Assembly (NCBI RefSeq): GCF_932526225.1
Contig: NC_064035.1
Coordinates: 16,230,469 to 16,294,468, forward strand
Source: Nematostella vectensis
Lineage: Eukaryota; Cnidaria; Anthozoa; Actiniaria; Edwardsiidae
Length of the DNA stretch: 64,000 bases
Reading direction: 5' to 3'
Below the pieces are notes generated by a model. That model saw only the letters and a program-made list of their open reading frames with translations, ran no database searches and was not told where the DNA came from. Of the stretch, positions 27,934 to 40,101 are shown one piece after another (the first letter of the stretch is position 1; each line of letters starts with the position of its first letter). Made by a program: the position numbers and the translations under genes.

Positions 27934-28494
27934 CTAAGCCTAGAACAACGAAACTACACAGTCGGCTAATGTCCTGTCAGAAGTTGACGTGTTATCGCTG
28001 CAATGGAGTGAATTAAAAATAGATATTTATCAATGTGCCAGACGAAACGTATTTCTACGTGTCGGTTTTGATTTTACCATTTCTTTTCTGTCGCCATCCA
28101 GGGGCGGATATAGGGGGGAGGGTTGAAATCCCCCCCCCTTTGGGGTAAAAACAACAACAAACAAAATGGAGAGTCTTTTCAGTTTGAAGAAAATAAATGT
28201 CTGAGGGACGGGAGGTACTGTCCATGGGCCTTCGCCTGTGCCTTTGCTGTGCCTTCTTTGCTTACGTGATAAATTCAATACTGCTTGAAGTATTGTTAGA
28301 TCTATGTGACCTACCAAGAACCACTGGATCAGTTAAACAGTAAGCCGTCTATCTGGCCATTGTTCACCCCCCATTTTGAAATCCTGGATCCGCTCCAGCC
28401 ATTGTTTTCTTCGCTCATGCATTTTGGGCTACCTGTGTCTTCACAATTGCGATGCATTGTGGGGGTTGGCGCGAAGCTCAAGAATCATCTCAAA
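27934..28494. promoter_or_regulatory. ZW10 upstream region with E2F-like site
   Basis: TTGGCGCGAA at 28466-28475 fits the E2F consensus and lies 20 bp before the ZW10 start codon, which fits a cell-cycle gene. The rest holds G/C runs and no clear gene. Function is inferred from the motif only. Confidence 0.45.
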
Positions 28495-31400
28495 ATGGCG
28501 GCCACCGAGAAACCGCTCGATGGTGTGAAAACCAGTCTAGTGACAGATGTGTTACAGAAAACAGGGCAGTTAGAGCAGGAAGACTTTAACAAGTGTGCAA
28601 CAAAGATGCTGAAGAAGGCAGAAGAAGTCAAGGTATTTACTTAGCTTTCTATCTAGGAGAATGTTTCGAATTGAATGTTCATTGAAAGATACTAAGTTAA
28701 GATATGTGGTGACGTAAACTTTTTCACATGTACAGCTCCTAGTTCTATGCTATAGTAATCAGCTGATGATGTTAATAGGACATCTTTTCTTCCCCAGGCG
28801 GAAGTTTTCAATACCATTTACAAGGAATATTCATATGCTGGTTTTCAAGATTTGAGCTCATCAACATCAGAATTGAACTGGAAAGTCTCCAGTCTTCTGA
28901 AAGAAATAGATGCAACAACAAAGAAAGTCAAGGTGTGTAGCCTAAACAGAAAAAAAAGGAAATAACAAGTCAGTGGTTATTGTAAGGTTTTCGCTTTATT
29001 ACAGCATAACCAGGTTAAACAGTAAATACCCAGAAATATGTGTGAAATGTTTATTGTTCCCTGAAGAATCAGAAGCACGGATTTATATTAAAAGAATCTT
29101 GTTTATATTTGGCTGTTCTTAAACTTTTATGTGATTTTTCTGAGCAAACCTCCCATACATATTTTTGCTGTTTACCATATTACTGGGCACACTGTAACTA
29201 AGTTACAGTGTATATCTAAATGGAAGCACGTCCAGTTTGTCATACCAACACCTTGTATACCTATACCAGACTTTGTATGGTATTTATTTTCAGACAGTGA
29301 TAATATAGAAATGAAAGGTACTTCTATTGCTCTAAGCATAGGTGGATCTTTTTTTTTTGCTGAGAGGAGGGTGGGGTGTGATGGGTAATAGCAATGTGCG
29401 ATTTGCACTATGAGATTCTGTGACATTTTATCCTATGCCCTCCCAGGAACTCCAAATCTAAATCCTTTATTTTTGAGCACCAACCAGAGAGGAAAATTCT
29501 GTATGATGTGAGTTTCTAACATAACACTGTCCTAAGGCAGCTGAAGAGAGGGATTAAAAACCCAGAAACCCTTCTTTAGATCTGGTACTACTAATATAAG
29601 TAGGGCCTGAGCTTGTGGTCAGATTTTGTGTACAATATATGTCCATAAATGACTAAGCACAATTTAAGTTTCATGTGAGTATGCTATAGTAATTAGAATT
29701 TTGTTTCATTGTTTTTGATTATTTTTTTTTTTTCAGGGAAGTATTTTACCTGATCTAGATGCTGCTGCGGAAGAGCATGCTAACCTTGTTCAACAGCTGA
29801 AAGAGACTGATATGGTCAGAGTTATACTGATACGACTTGGAAAGGTATTTGACAATGTGTATATCAATGTATTTGACTTTTGGATGAATAGAATTTGTAG
29901 TTCTTCTATACATAATCATAATGATAATTGAACCATCAAACTTTCAATAATGGTTGCTACAGTAGATCTCACGGTTCCCATTAATCTTTAATTAAGGGCT
30001 AAATTGTTGTTGTTGTTTTTTGCCTTTTTTTTCAGATTCATTTAGGGCTAGAAACATTACCTGGAACTTTAAAGAGTAAAGCATTTTGCAAAGCAGCCAA
30101 GCTTCTAGAGGATTTGGTATGGTTTCGTAATTTTGTATTTGACTTTAAAAGGACTACATTCAGCTTACTGTAAATAATGATTTTTTTCCAGAGAGAAGAC
30201 CTTGAACATGTACCAAGGGCTGGACAAGAGGGCAAAATCTTTATTGCACTCAGGGTAGGTTAGCTTTGTGCATGCAATCTTTTTATGTTAACCTTATATC
30301 CCATAGCAGAATCTTAGTAGTTGGGATGGGTAAATCAGAGACTTTTTGAGGCACCAACTTTTGAAAAATTTCTGAATCTGAGCCCAAGCTTTTCCTAGCT
30401 TGCTCAGGAAAAGAAGGGAAACCCTGTTGCAGGGTAACAACATAAAACATATCCTGTTTAACAAAATCAGAGACTACGAGATTGCATTACAAATCAGATA
30501 CTCCAAGACCCCAGTAAAAAAAAATTGAGGGTCCAAGACTCCTAAAATGTTAAACAAAATGAGACTACAAGACATACGTAAAAACACGAGATTCCTAGAC
30601 TTTTTAAAATTTTTGTGAGACTTTTAACATTTCAAGGTACCCTTGCTACCCGTTCTGTTTGCTCAGGTTTATTGCTCAGTTAAAAATGTATAAGCCAAAT
30701 GACATTGACAATGGCATTGACAAAGTCATTTTACAGTATATAGAAGGGGATTCTCTTGGTCTGTTTGCTCTCTCTTGATTAATGCGCCATCAAAATTCTC
30801 CTTTTCATGCAGGAAGAATTGAGGAGATTGAGTATCCAGTTGGTCAATAAGCTTGACACGACATGGAATAACTGCTTGCTCTGGTCAATACCAACGTCTT
30901 CATCACTAGACAGCGCTCATGCACATCTGAAAACGCAGCTAAAGCTCTGCACTTGTAAGTTGATCCAGTAAAGCTATCATGATTGGACCAAATACTAGAT
31001 GGCACTCATGCACATCTAAAACCCCAGATCAGTCTCTGCACTTGTAAGTAGCTTTAGCTATCAATTGGACCAAATAATGGTTATATATAACAGGTTTGTG
31101 AAACCAGCATCAAAAAGGATGTATCATTAAGATTTTTGAAATATTCATTAAATACATGTTACATTTTTCTGTCAGTTATTAATTAAAATTTTATTGTTGC
31201 TTATTTATTTTTTTAATTTCTTGATCGATAGATGGTTCTGAAATTACAGAAGTGATCAATGCACTGGCCTTTCTTGGACGGTTAGAACAAAAGCTTAAGA
31301 TATTTGGTGAGTCAGGGTATAAATAGCTCTTATTGAACAAGTTGGCAGGCTTTACAGGACCTTGTGGACTCTATCAGTGCTTTAAGATAGGATTTATGGC

Positions 31401-34400
31401 TATTGGATTTTATGTTACTAATTGCATCATTACATTTCTAGGAAAGAAGCTGATTCAATTTATTTACCGGCCACTGATTATTTTTCCCAAGTGCGTATCT
31501 TTTTTCTTTGAATTTGATGTTTGGAACAAAAATGTACAGTACAGTATCATTTAATAATGATGTCTGGTTTTGTTGGTTATAACTAATTTCTATTCCCCTT
31601 TTCGTTCTCAGTCTCAAAGTTTCAGTGGAAAAGGATAAGGAGGTAGTTTAAACAGTTCAATATAAGCATTCTAAAATAATAAAAGAAATGAAAAATTTTT
31701 CATACCCTTATTCAATTCTCGAGTAGACATTCAGTTTTTATATTTCAACAGGAGCATTAATAGTTCACATTAGCTTTAAATACTTCTACCTCTATATTAC
31801 ATTTAATTTTATCAATATAGCAAAAAAAACATTGTTATGGTTACAAAAGGTTTATTTGACATGGAGTACTTTGTTGACAGGATATCTGCTTCGTCAGGAT
31901 TAGATTTTTGTTCTGGATTGTGTTTTTGTAACAGTGAGGATATTCACTGGCTGTGTAGCCAATCAATAAAACCCCTTTTCAATATTCATTTATTCATTAC
32001 TTATCTTGTAGTCAAAAGCTGTTGTCTATATATAAATATAATAATAGTTTACCTCCAATTTCTTACAGGACATCACAATCTCACTTGTCAGAGATACAAC
32101 AAAATGCAAAATTGTTGAACCAGGTAAGACCAAATCAGGCTTTGCAAGGGTCATGTAACATATGAAGGTTTATATATATGTTGTGGTTTGAAATGCTTCT
32201 TGGTTTGAAATTGTTAAAACTGGTTTGAAAAGGGGATATTTGCATAATCTTTTATCTAGTTCTTTTAGTTACACCTCCCAACCCCCAAAAAATCCAAGCC
32301 CCTGTTTTATTAATGACTCCTCAAAAATAAAATCCCTTTTAGAATGCTAGGTATCCAAAAATGAGCTAGTTTGAAAAATTCAAACCAGTTTGAAAAAAAT
32401 TCAAACCATGCCACATTTCAAACCACAACATATATATATATATTTATTAGTGTTGGTTTGAGAAAAATACAAACTACATAGGTTTCCCTACAGGTCTGTT
32501 TCGTGGTTGCCCACTCATCAGGGGATTTTCTGATGAGTCCCCTGATAAGTGGGCAACCACGAAACAGACCTGTAGGGAAACCTATGTAGTTTGTATTTTT
32601 CTCAAACCAACACTATACACCGCTCTACTTTCGAGTATTGAGCACTTTCTATGAAAGCCTTCAACCATCATTTTATATATTTATTATATATATTATTTAT
32701 ATATATATATACCTTTTGTCTTTAAATCAGATTTTGACAGCTAAACAAAGGGTACCTCCTACATATTTATATTTCTCAGATAGGACAACATTTTGGGAAA
32801 CGGCTGTATATATAGATATCTACAGTATATATAAATATTTGGGGGAGGGGGGTCACGATAGAGAAACATTTAGAAAATAGGACAAAAAAATCAATTTCAT
32901 GCTACATTTAATGTATATGTAGTACTAAATTTGCATTGCACTACTATGTGAATTTTTAAATAATATTAAATTCTATATGAATTGTTTCTAATATTTTAAT
33001 ATTGTACAAAAAGAAGAGAAGCTGACATTAAAAGCTTGGAAATAACTGTTTTTTTACTTGTTTACAGGAAAGGTTTACAGTAAAATAATTGAAGTCCTTG
33101 AGGTTCTGTGTACCTACTTCACACCATCACAAGATAATTCTGGATTGCCTAAAATATCAATCCTTCAATATCTTGGTTAGTGAAAAAATGATTGTTATTA
33201 AATCTAAAGCATCTTTGGTACAATAAGTACAGTAGAACTTACCAAATTAGGCTATGGGTATCTCAGGTGCTGAAAATATTGTTAATATACTCAGAGGAGC
33301 AAGTTTTATTACAATACATTGCCCTAATGTCTGGGCATTTTTGTGATGTGACCCATATGTACTCTAAAGCATCTTTGGTACAATAAGTACAGTAGAACTT
33401 ACCAAATTAGGCTATGGGTATCTCTGGGCTTTTTTGTGATGTGATCCATATGTACTCTTCAAATTATCTGTCTGTTGCCTCTGGTTATACCATATGATTT
33501 CAGCAGGTGTCTGTTTGATAGGTAATTTCCTTTGGCCTGCACTGTCTGAAGACCTGATCAAGGACTGTCTAGCCAAATCAATACCTAACACAAGTGCCCA
33601 GGTATGATACAGGGCTTCTGGAATGACGCTGAAAAAAACTCAAAATTACGCAGGATTCTTTGCTGAATAATGCTCTAAATTACGCGGAAAATCAATCATT
33701 ACGCGCTAAATTAAGTGGGATTTTGCACTAGATAGAGGTAAGAAATAGAGGTAAGAACCCTAAAAGAACACATCAGCTGTGCACTTAAATGTTTTGTCTT
33801 TCAAAATTTAGCCAAATTACGCAGGATTACGCGGAAATTTGTGGATTACGTGGTTTACGCGGAGAAAGCCAAATTACGCGCTTCCGCACAACCGCATAAT
33901 TCCAGAAGCCCTGATGATATGACAACATTTCTTGCTTTCTTGAGTCCTCTTCATGTAGGTGTTGCCACAAATATAACAATACAGGTGCAATTGAACATGC
34001 AAGAGCTGATGTCCTCTTACAGTCATTGTAGATTCTAATCTCTCTCTTGTACTGGAAAAGGGTATGTTTCTCCTATCAAGAATAGAAGCTGTACCTTTAA
34101 AATATCAAAGATTAATTATTTGGTTACAGCTTGAAAAATACCAGGAGGTTATTTCTCAAACAGAGAAGTTTGAAGAAGAGCTGCATAAACTTGGTAAGAA
34201 ACTAAATGATTTTCCTTACATTTTGATGTTCTTAAATGCTATGATTGTAGGACCAAATTTCTCTTGAGTGTTGTTTATTTTGATTTTTTTTTCTGTTTCT
34301 GCAAACTGGGATATTAGTGTTTAGCATTTCTTTGCCTTTAATCATATGGTATAAAGACTTTAATATGACATAATAATAATATAGATTTAGGCATTTGCTA

Positions 34401-37400
34401 AAAGCGGAGCTCAAAATTACCAAATCTTTGCTGTATTTTTGCTAATAGATTTTTAATAATATTATTATATTCCTGGTTTTGACGATTTCACAGATCACGC
34501 GCCCAATTTGTTAAACCCCCTTCCCCACATAACACACACAACAAGTTTAGCTGTCATGTGATGTTTTGGCTTCAGAGTAGCACTTTTAGTGATGTCATCT
34601 ATGACGCCTCGTGACTATCTCATTGCACCCCACTTGAAACATACATGACACCTACCGGTGGTTGCCATATGATGTTTATTTAATGAAATATAGATATTTT
34701 GATGACGTCACAATCATGTGACTATTTGTGCAGCTCCTTGGACTCCTCCATGTCACATATCAAGATTGTTTGTCATATTTTTTGTTCATGAGATATGAAT
34801 ATTTTTGTTCTTAATAATAGTTTAATTTGTGACGTCATCGAACATGACACAAATCACATGACCATTTTTTGCACCCCCCATGACACAAACATGATATGAA
34901 TGCTTTTGCTTTTAATCACATTTTTTGCTTTAAGTGACCTCATTGTTGATGTAACACAACACAATAATAATAATAATAACTTTATTCCAATAAATACCAA
35001 CACAGGTAGGTATATATGATGCTTTTTGGGGACGGACCGACACAGTGTCACCAAAACTCCAGTCGATGGGTTACCAATATTTGTTACCACATTTTTCTTA
35101 TATACCACTTTTTCTTAGGTATGGAGCTCCGCTAAATAGCAAATTTTGTTACAACCGATGATTTAAAATGTTTTATTTTAGAAATAGTCGACAAGCTTCC
35201 ATCCTCCCTTACGAAGTATGCCAAAGATGTTGGTGTTCATTTTGGCAACAAAAAGGTATTAAAATACAAAAATAGCCTTCTGTCAACAGATGCAGATTGT
35301 CGGTTATAAAAATAATTAGCGCCGAATAGAGGTCAACAAGCTATTTCTAAAACCAACACCAAGGACACTCAATTGCCTTACCCTAGTATTTTTATGTTTA
35401 GGTACTACACATTGTTTTAAAGATGTAGACTACACTTTTTATTTTCTAAAGTCATCTTTTCAAGGTGTCATCTAAAGTCATCTTCTCGTTTTGAGGAGGT
35501 GAAAACAACACTCTCGCAAAAAGTACACATTTAATGATAGATAGGCACCTTTTTTTTTCAAGATATAAGATCCCTAGGATTGCCCATTCAGATAGGTTTT
35601 CATTTAACAACAGGGGCCCCGGATTGTTATTTTACTGTATTTGTCTGTTTAGAATCCTCCATCATATGGTATAAAGACATATTTGCATTTGCAACATGAA
35701 TTTGGCACAGCTTATGGTTAACTTGAAACTTGGTTTACATGTCTTGTTGGTTATACTGTGCTTTGTTTCATTTTTATTTTTTATTTTATGTGTTTTGTAG
35801 TGTCAAGATCTGCTAGTGACAGCCAGGGATCTCATGAAAGATGACATTTACAACACAGTGATGGTGGACAGGTTTACTGATACTGCACTGCTTGTCACAC
35901 CACAAGAAATCCAGGAAGCCCTGTTGGGCAAAAAGTCTAAGGTTAAAAATCCTGTGAACACTGTTCTAAAAGGCCATTAACCATAATTATTTGCTCGTGT
36001 ATAATGCACACTTTTTTCATGCTGAATAAATCTTGACTTGGCAACCACTTGCCATTAGATTGCCTAGTTCTTACATGGAGTATTACTGGATTTGTCATCA
36101 ACAGGAAATTAGTGAAATTACAAAAAGTGACAACGAAGAAACTCTTAGTGAATTCACCTTCCATTTTCCAACATGCCGCATAAGTGAAAGCACCAAAAAG
36201 CTTATGGACCTTGCCTACAGCACTCTTATTGAAGCAACTACTTCACCATTCCAAACGTAAGTAATGCAACCACAAAATATCTTGCCTACAGTACTCTTAT
36301 TGAAGCAACTACTTCGCCATTCCAAATGAAAGTCACACAGCAGTATAACAGGGCACATTCTTATTTTTTTAAGATTGATATCTTTTATTTGCTTGATTAC
36401 TGGACCATTTATCATCTTAGCAGTAGAAATTGCCTAAATAAAGAGGCTTCCTTACACTTATAGTATTTGAAAAATAATCTGCTCCATATGGGTATACAAG
36501 ATGGTAATTACTCAAAACTAATCACATGATTTTTCCAATATTTTTTGCATTCCAATGTCCCTAAAATACAGTAACCTTGTAAATACGTATGCCTGATTCC
36601 AGTAATAATCTATAATAAATTATTGATGATAATCCTTGTTGCTTCTGTCTTTTAGGGCTGTGCAATTATTTTACACTGTGCGCAACGTCTTCGAGCTTTA
36701 TTGCAGTGTTGTCCCTGCATACCACCAAGATAACCTGGTACATTCCCCTAAATGTATACATTGTAATATTGCACATGGGAGTTAGGGTTGTCCAATTCAC
36801 CAACATATTCATGGATTTGTCTGAAACAATTCAGGCCACTAGAGCGTATTAGAAAATGGTGTAAAACAATGGAAGTGACAATGCCATACATTAATATATT
36901 TAGTAAACTGACACACCAGTCATATTCAGCCTTGTATATTTATTCATATTTTTGGCATTTCATCAATACAAGAACAGTAACATAGGTTTATGAATGGTAA
37001 GAAAACCTAGAGAAACTAGTGAGCTGATTCTGTAGGCATCCTCATCTAGGGTACTGAAAAAAAGGGAAGTCGATTTAACTTGGTTATTAAAAGTCATTTA
37101 TTTATTCAGTAGACCACCTTCAGTTGACAGTCTTATTTTGCCCCAGGCCACCCTTCCTCAGTTATCTGCACTTCACCACAACAACTGCATGTACATCTCG
37201 CATCTGCTTATGACAGCCGGACACCAGTTCAGTGCGCAATTACCTGAGCCACTCGGAGTGGGAACGGTGACATTCATGGACTTGGTGCCGACAGTGAGAG
37301 AGATAGGAGAGAAGTGCCTGTTTGAACAGCTGGTCAGTATACTTAACAAAACTGTTTCTTTAAAACAAATAATAAGTATGCATAACACCTCATTAATTAA

Positions 37401-38938
37401 GAGATTCTAAAGAACCACCTTTAAAAATCCCAGCTTAACCATCCAGTCAAACTGGTCAATAATTTTTTTTTCAATTTTGTTTTGTGTGGCTTTAAATTTT
37501 TGTGTTTACAAAATTCCAATGGCAAATGAATATAAAATTTAAAAAAATCTTGGTAGAAAAATGTTGCAATCCATGATCACGATCAGCTCACAGAGTTTTG
37601 GTATAAATAGTTTATTCTCATGCAAGTAGTACATAATAGAAATAGTTTCCCTAAAAGCCAATAATTTTATGTATGGCTGATATTTCTTTATTCTTCTTGT
37701 AGAAAAGACAAAGGTCACAATTGCTAAGCACCATTAGAGCCGCTGAAGGATTTGCTGATGCAAATGAAGACCATAGAAGCAGTCAAATAGAGAGAGCCCT
37801 AAAACAGGTTAGATTTTTTTCACTTTAAGGCTACAATATCATCGGATGATATCATTAGTTTCCTCCATCTTTTATCCAGTTTTTAACAGTGCTTTTCATT
37901 TATTCTCTTTTATTTTATTTACTTCAGGTGCTGCACCAGCTCTCACATTTGAGTAAAATCTGGAAAGGTGTTCTCCCGGAGGACTTGTTCTACCATTCTC
38001 TTGGGGCTCTTCTGGATGCAGTCATTCAGGAAATCACCAATGAAGTTCTCAAACTAGAGGTCAGTCATCAGCAAATTCGCTTGTCCATATCTGGGCCAGA
38101 GCCAGTATGAGATGGGACTTATGAGCTGAAAAGGGGCACTTCCCCAGCCTCTCACAGCCACAGCCACACAATCATACCTACTGTATCTTGATTTGTTTTA
38201 GAGAAGAAAGCAGCGGTCATAGCATAGCACATCTCTATTCTAGGCCAATTTTAAAACATCCTTAGCCATTATCTAGTAAAGTTGAGAGTTTTAGTTTTAT
38301 TAAATGGCCTCACATAATGAAAACTTAACAAATATGACAACTTGCCTGTCCAGCATTACTAGACTGGTGACTCTAAGACATTAATGGTAAATTCTAGCAT
38401 TGAAATAGCTTCCCTTGATTGAACAAGGGTACAGTGAAATTAGATTCCTAGTTTATGTTTATTTTAAACACCACACCACATCTCTATATTTTTGTCATGT
38501 TAAAAAAAAAAACAGGCTTGGTACAGTATTTGCACCATGCATCCAAACTAAGTTCTCAGTTGATTATTTGGCACATATTCTTTGTCAGACTTACTGTAAC
38601 CTTATCTTATTCAAATGAATTGTCCATAAATAAATTTTCTCCTCTAGGATCTATCATCAGATGAAGCACACCAACTCAACTTCCTCCTTAATGTTGTTAT
38701 CAACAAAGCCCCTGAGCTGTTCCCAGATCCATCATCAGCTGTACCTCACTGGTCAAGATACAGCCAACTAATAAGCATCCTTGAGTCTAGTCTACAGGAA
38801 ATCACAGACTCATGGGGAAATGGCAATGGCCCCCTTGCTCAGGACTTCAGTGCTGGGGAGATTCGCAACCTAATCAGAGCATTGTTTCAAAACACTGATA
38901 GACGGGCTGCTGCCTTAGCAAAAATCAAAGCCTCATAA
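28495..38938 (+). CDS. ZW10: kinetochore / Golgi tethering protein ZW10
   Basis: Twenty-two exons: 28495-28632, 28798-28934, 29447-29507, 29737-29844, 30036-30116, 30192-30254, 30813-30954, 31232-31306, 31442-31490, 31612-31642, 32069-32123, 33068-33175, 33522-33601, 34130-34193, 35182-35255, 35801-35941, 36105-36256, 36656-36737, 37147-37332, 37703-37807, 37928-38059 and 38648-38938; 784 residues (human 779). Family landmarks include FPTCRISESTKKLMDLAY, AVQLFYTVRN, LPQLSALHHNNCMYISHLL, VTFMDLVPTVREIGE, VLHQLSHLSKIWKGVLPEDL and the end AGEIRNLIRALFQNTDRRAA. In the RZZ complex ZW10 brings dynein and MAD1-MAD2 to kinetochores; in the NRZ complex it tethers Golgi-to-ER vesicles. The end of exon 2 is uncertain: only a donor at 28935 (AAGGT|GTGTAG) keeps exon 3 in frame, while 28933 is the stronger-looking site. 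Confidence 0.94.
30906..31083 (+). repeat. 89-bp tandem duplication of ZW10 exon 7 end plus splice donor
   Basis: The last 49 bases of exon 7 and the first 40 of the intron (from CTAGACAGCGCTCATG at 30906) are repeated from 30995. Both copies keep the donor ACTTGTAAGT (GT at 30955 and 31044). Confidence 0.92.
32168..32440. mobile_element. palindromic element in ZW10 intron 11
   Basis: The left arm (ATATGTTGTGGTTTGAAATG) and the right arm (CATTTCAAACCACAACATAT) are inverted copies; TGGTTTGAAA-type words recur inside. It ends a few bases before the hammerhead palindrome. Confidence 0.7.
32485..32525 (-). ncRNA. hammerhead ribozyme, core intact
   Basis: Read on the minus strand in order: UCCC (stem I 5' side), CUGAUGAG, stem-loop II UGG-GCAA-CCA, CGAAAC, short stem III ACA-GACC-UGU, cleavage triplet GUA, then GGGA (stem I 3' side). 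All invariant core bases (CUGAUGA and GAA with the A-U closing pair of stem III) are present. Stem I has four pairs, UCCC with GGGA. The very short stem III is typical of retroelement hammerheads, which often work as dimers. Predicted cut is just after 32489. Confidence 0.8.
32538..32578 (+). ncRNA. hammerhead ribozyme, core G8 changed
   Basis: Mirror copy on the plus strand: UCCC, CUGAUAAG, UGGGCAACCA, CGAAAC, AGACCUGUA, GGGA. Everything matches the minus copy except CUGAUAAG for CUGAUGAG; the changed base is core position G8, which pairs with C3 and takes part in catalysis, so this copy should be inactive or very weak. Confidence 0.7.
33204..33460 (+). repeat. 160-bp partial tandem duplication in ZW10 intron 12
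   Basis: CTAAAGCATCTTTGGTACAA occurs at 33204 and 33364, and TGTGATGTGA.CCATATGTAC recurs near 33340 and 33435; the second copy has an internal deletion. Confidence 0.88.
33610..33913. mobile_element. MITE with CAGGGCTTCTGGAAT ends at a splice donor
   Basis: Perfect 15-bp inverted ends (CAGGGCTTCTGGAAT / ATTCCAGAAGCCCTG) with a 6-bp direct repeat ATGATA on each flank (33604-33609, 33914-33919). Interior is built of ATTACGCGG-type words. The left flank is the donor of ZW10 exon 13: exon end 33601, GT at 33602, element from intron position 9. Confidence 0.85.
34540..34960 (+). repeat. diverged tandem repeats with TGACGTCA/TCATGTGAC words
   Basis: About three diverged copies of a unit of roughly 100-120 bp, each with GTGACGTCAT- or GATGTCAT-like, CATGTGAC- and TTGCACCCC-like words, in ZW10 intron 14. 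Probably an old transposon remnant. Confidence 0.5.
36210..36345 (+). repeat. 71-bp tandem duplication of ZW10 exon 17 end
   Basis: The end of exon 17 (CTTGCCTACAGCACTC at 36210) is repeated from 36281 in the intron. The original donor is AACGTAAGT; the copy reads AATGAAAGT, so the duplicated donor is destroyed. Confidence 0.92.
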
Positions 38939-39177
38939 TAACAGACTGAGAATATTTTTAAAAGCTATTAACTTTGGCTATTGGAATACAGCAAGATGAG
39001 TTTTTGATTGTGAATTACAACTGCATTGTATATACCAAAGAGGAGTAGGGAATATTTATGGGGATTCAGGAAAATAGATGAAACAGCCTGAAGAGGTAAG
39101 AGGACAAGAGGGAGAAGTACGGCAAGTGGCTACCATTTTAGGACTAGAGCAAAAAGAAATTTTTATTGATGTTATGC

Positions 39178-39752
39178 AATTGTTATACTGCTGCAAGTTT
39201 AGAGTGATGCTAATATTAAAGTCAAATTAAATAAGAAATGTTGAAGTGCTAGGTGACAACAATGCAGAAAACATTAGCAAGTTTCTACTATTTATTAACT
39301 ATGCTGTCACAGCACAAAGCATAATTATTTGTCATCTATTAGTGTGACACTAAGTGGTCCACAAACATATATATATGTATACACATATATACACCTATTT
39401 CAAATAAGGTTGCACTGGAGAATCCATGTATCCCTAACCTGTAGAAGTGCATAAGTTGCTGAATACCGAATGCCATGCAAATCTGAATGCCTTGTAAATG
39501 TTAACAAACAGATAAACAAGAATGTAACAGCTTTCTAGAACTGAATATATATATTATATATATATGTTTGTGGACCACTTAGTGTCACACTAACAGATGA
39601 CAAATAATTATGATTTGTGCTGTGACAGCATAGTTAATAAATAATAGAAACTTGCTACATTGTTGTTGTCACCTAACCCTTCAACGTTTCTAATTTAATT
39701 TGACTTTAATATTAGCATCACTCTAAACTGGCAGCAGCATAACAATATACTA
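39178..39752. mobile_element. long-armed palindromic MITE after ZW10
   Basis: Arms of nearly 190 bp (about 39178-39372 and 39558-39752) are inverted copies, with words such as AGTGTGACACTAAGTGGTCC and GACAGCATAGTTAATAAATA. A 180-bp spacer separates them. No open frame. Whole region 38939-40101 between ZW10 and NAGS holds nothing else I recognise. Confidence 0.85.
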
Positions 39753-40101
39753 ATACTTCAGATGAAACCACACAAACAAACATCATTTGTTATAAATAAA
39801 TCTGTAATACGGTATTGCTTGACCTATCCTGTTTTTACCAATGTTATAAACAGACAGAATTTCAACTAAAACAAAGCAAATCTGGTATTTTAACCACTGC
39901 TACTTGTTCAGGTCATCCACATTGGAGCTACAAGTATTTGTGGTATGCATTTGTTGACAGCTGTTTCCTTCCCTCTGGTCCATCATCTGTTAAAAAAAAG
40001 GCATACAGCACATTTGTATGTGTGATTTGCAATAATATGCCACAAAATGCATGTTAGATTGTGAAACCTTTTACAGCAGTACCAATTGGTACGGGTATCA
40101 T

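Larger units (their letters stand above)
32449..32650. mobile_element. hammerhead-bearing palindromic repeat (Penelope-like or retrozyme-like)
   Basis: Arms of about 70 bp (32449-32520 and 32543-32614) are inverted copies starting AGTGTTGGTTTGAGAAAAAT. Each arm holds a hammerhead ribozyme motif on its own strand. To the right lies CCGCTCTAC...GTATTGAGCAC, which recurs with another hammerhead relic in a CPS intron (54287-54445, opposite strand), so this is a dispersed family. Penelope-like elements and animal retrozymes are known to carry hammerheads; no reverse transcriptase is seen here. Confidence 0.7.

Noticed and set aside
32498-32503. Reading the ZW10-strand hammerhead as active in the pre-mRNA
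   Set aside because: The plus-strand copy has the G8 change; only the minus-strand copy has an intact core.
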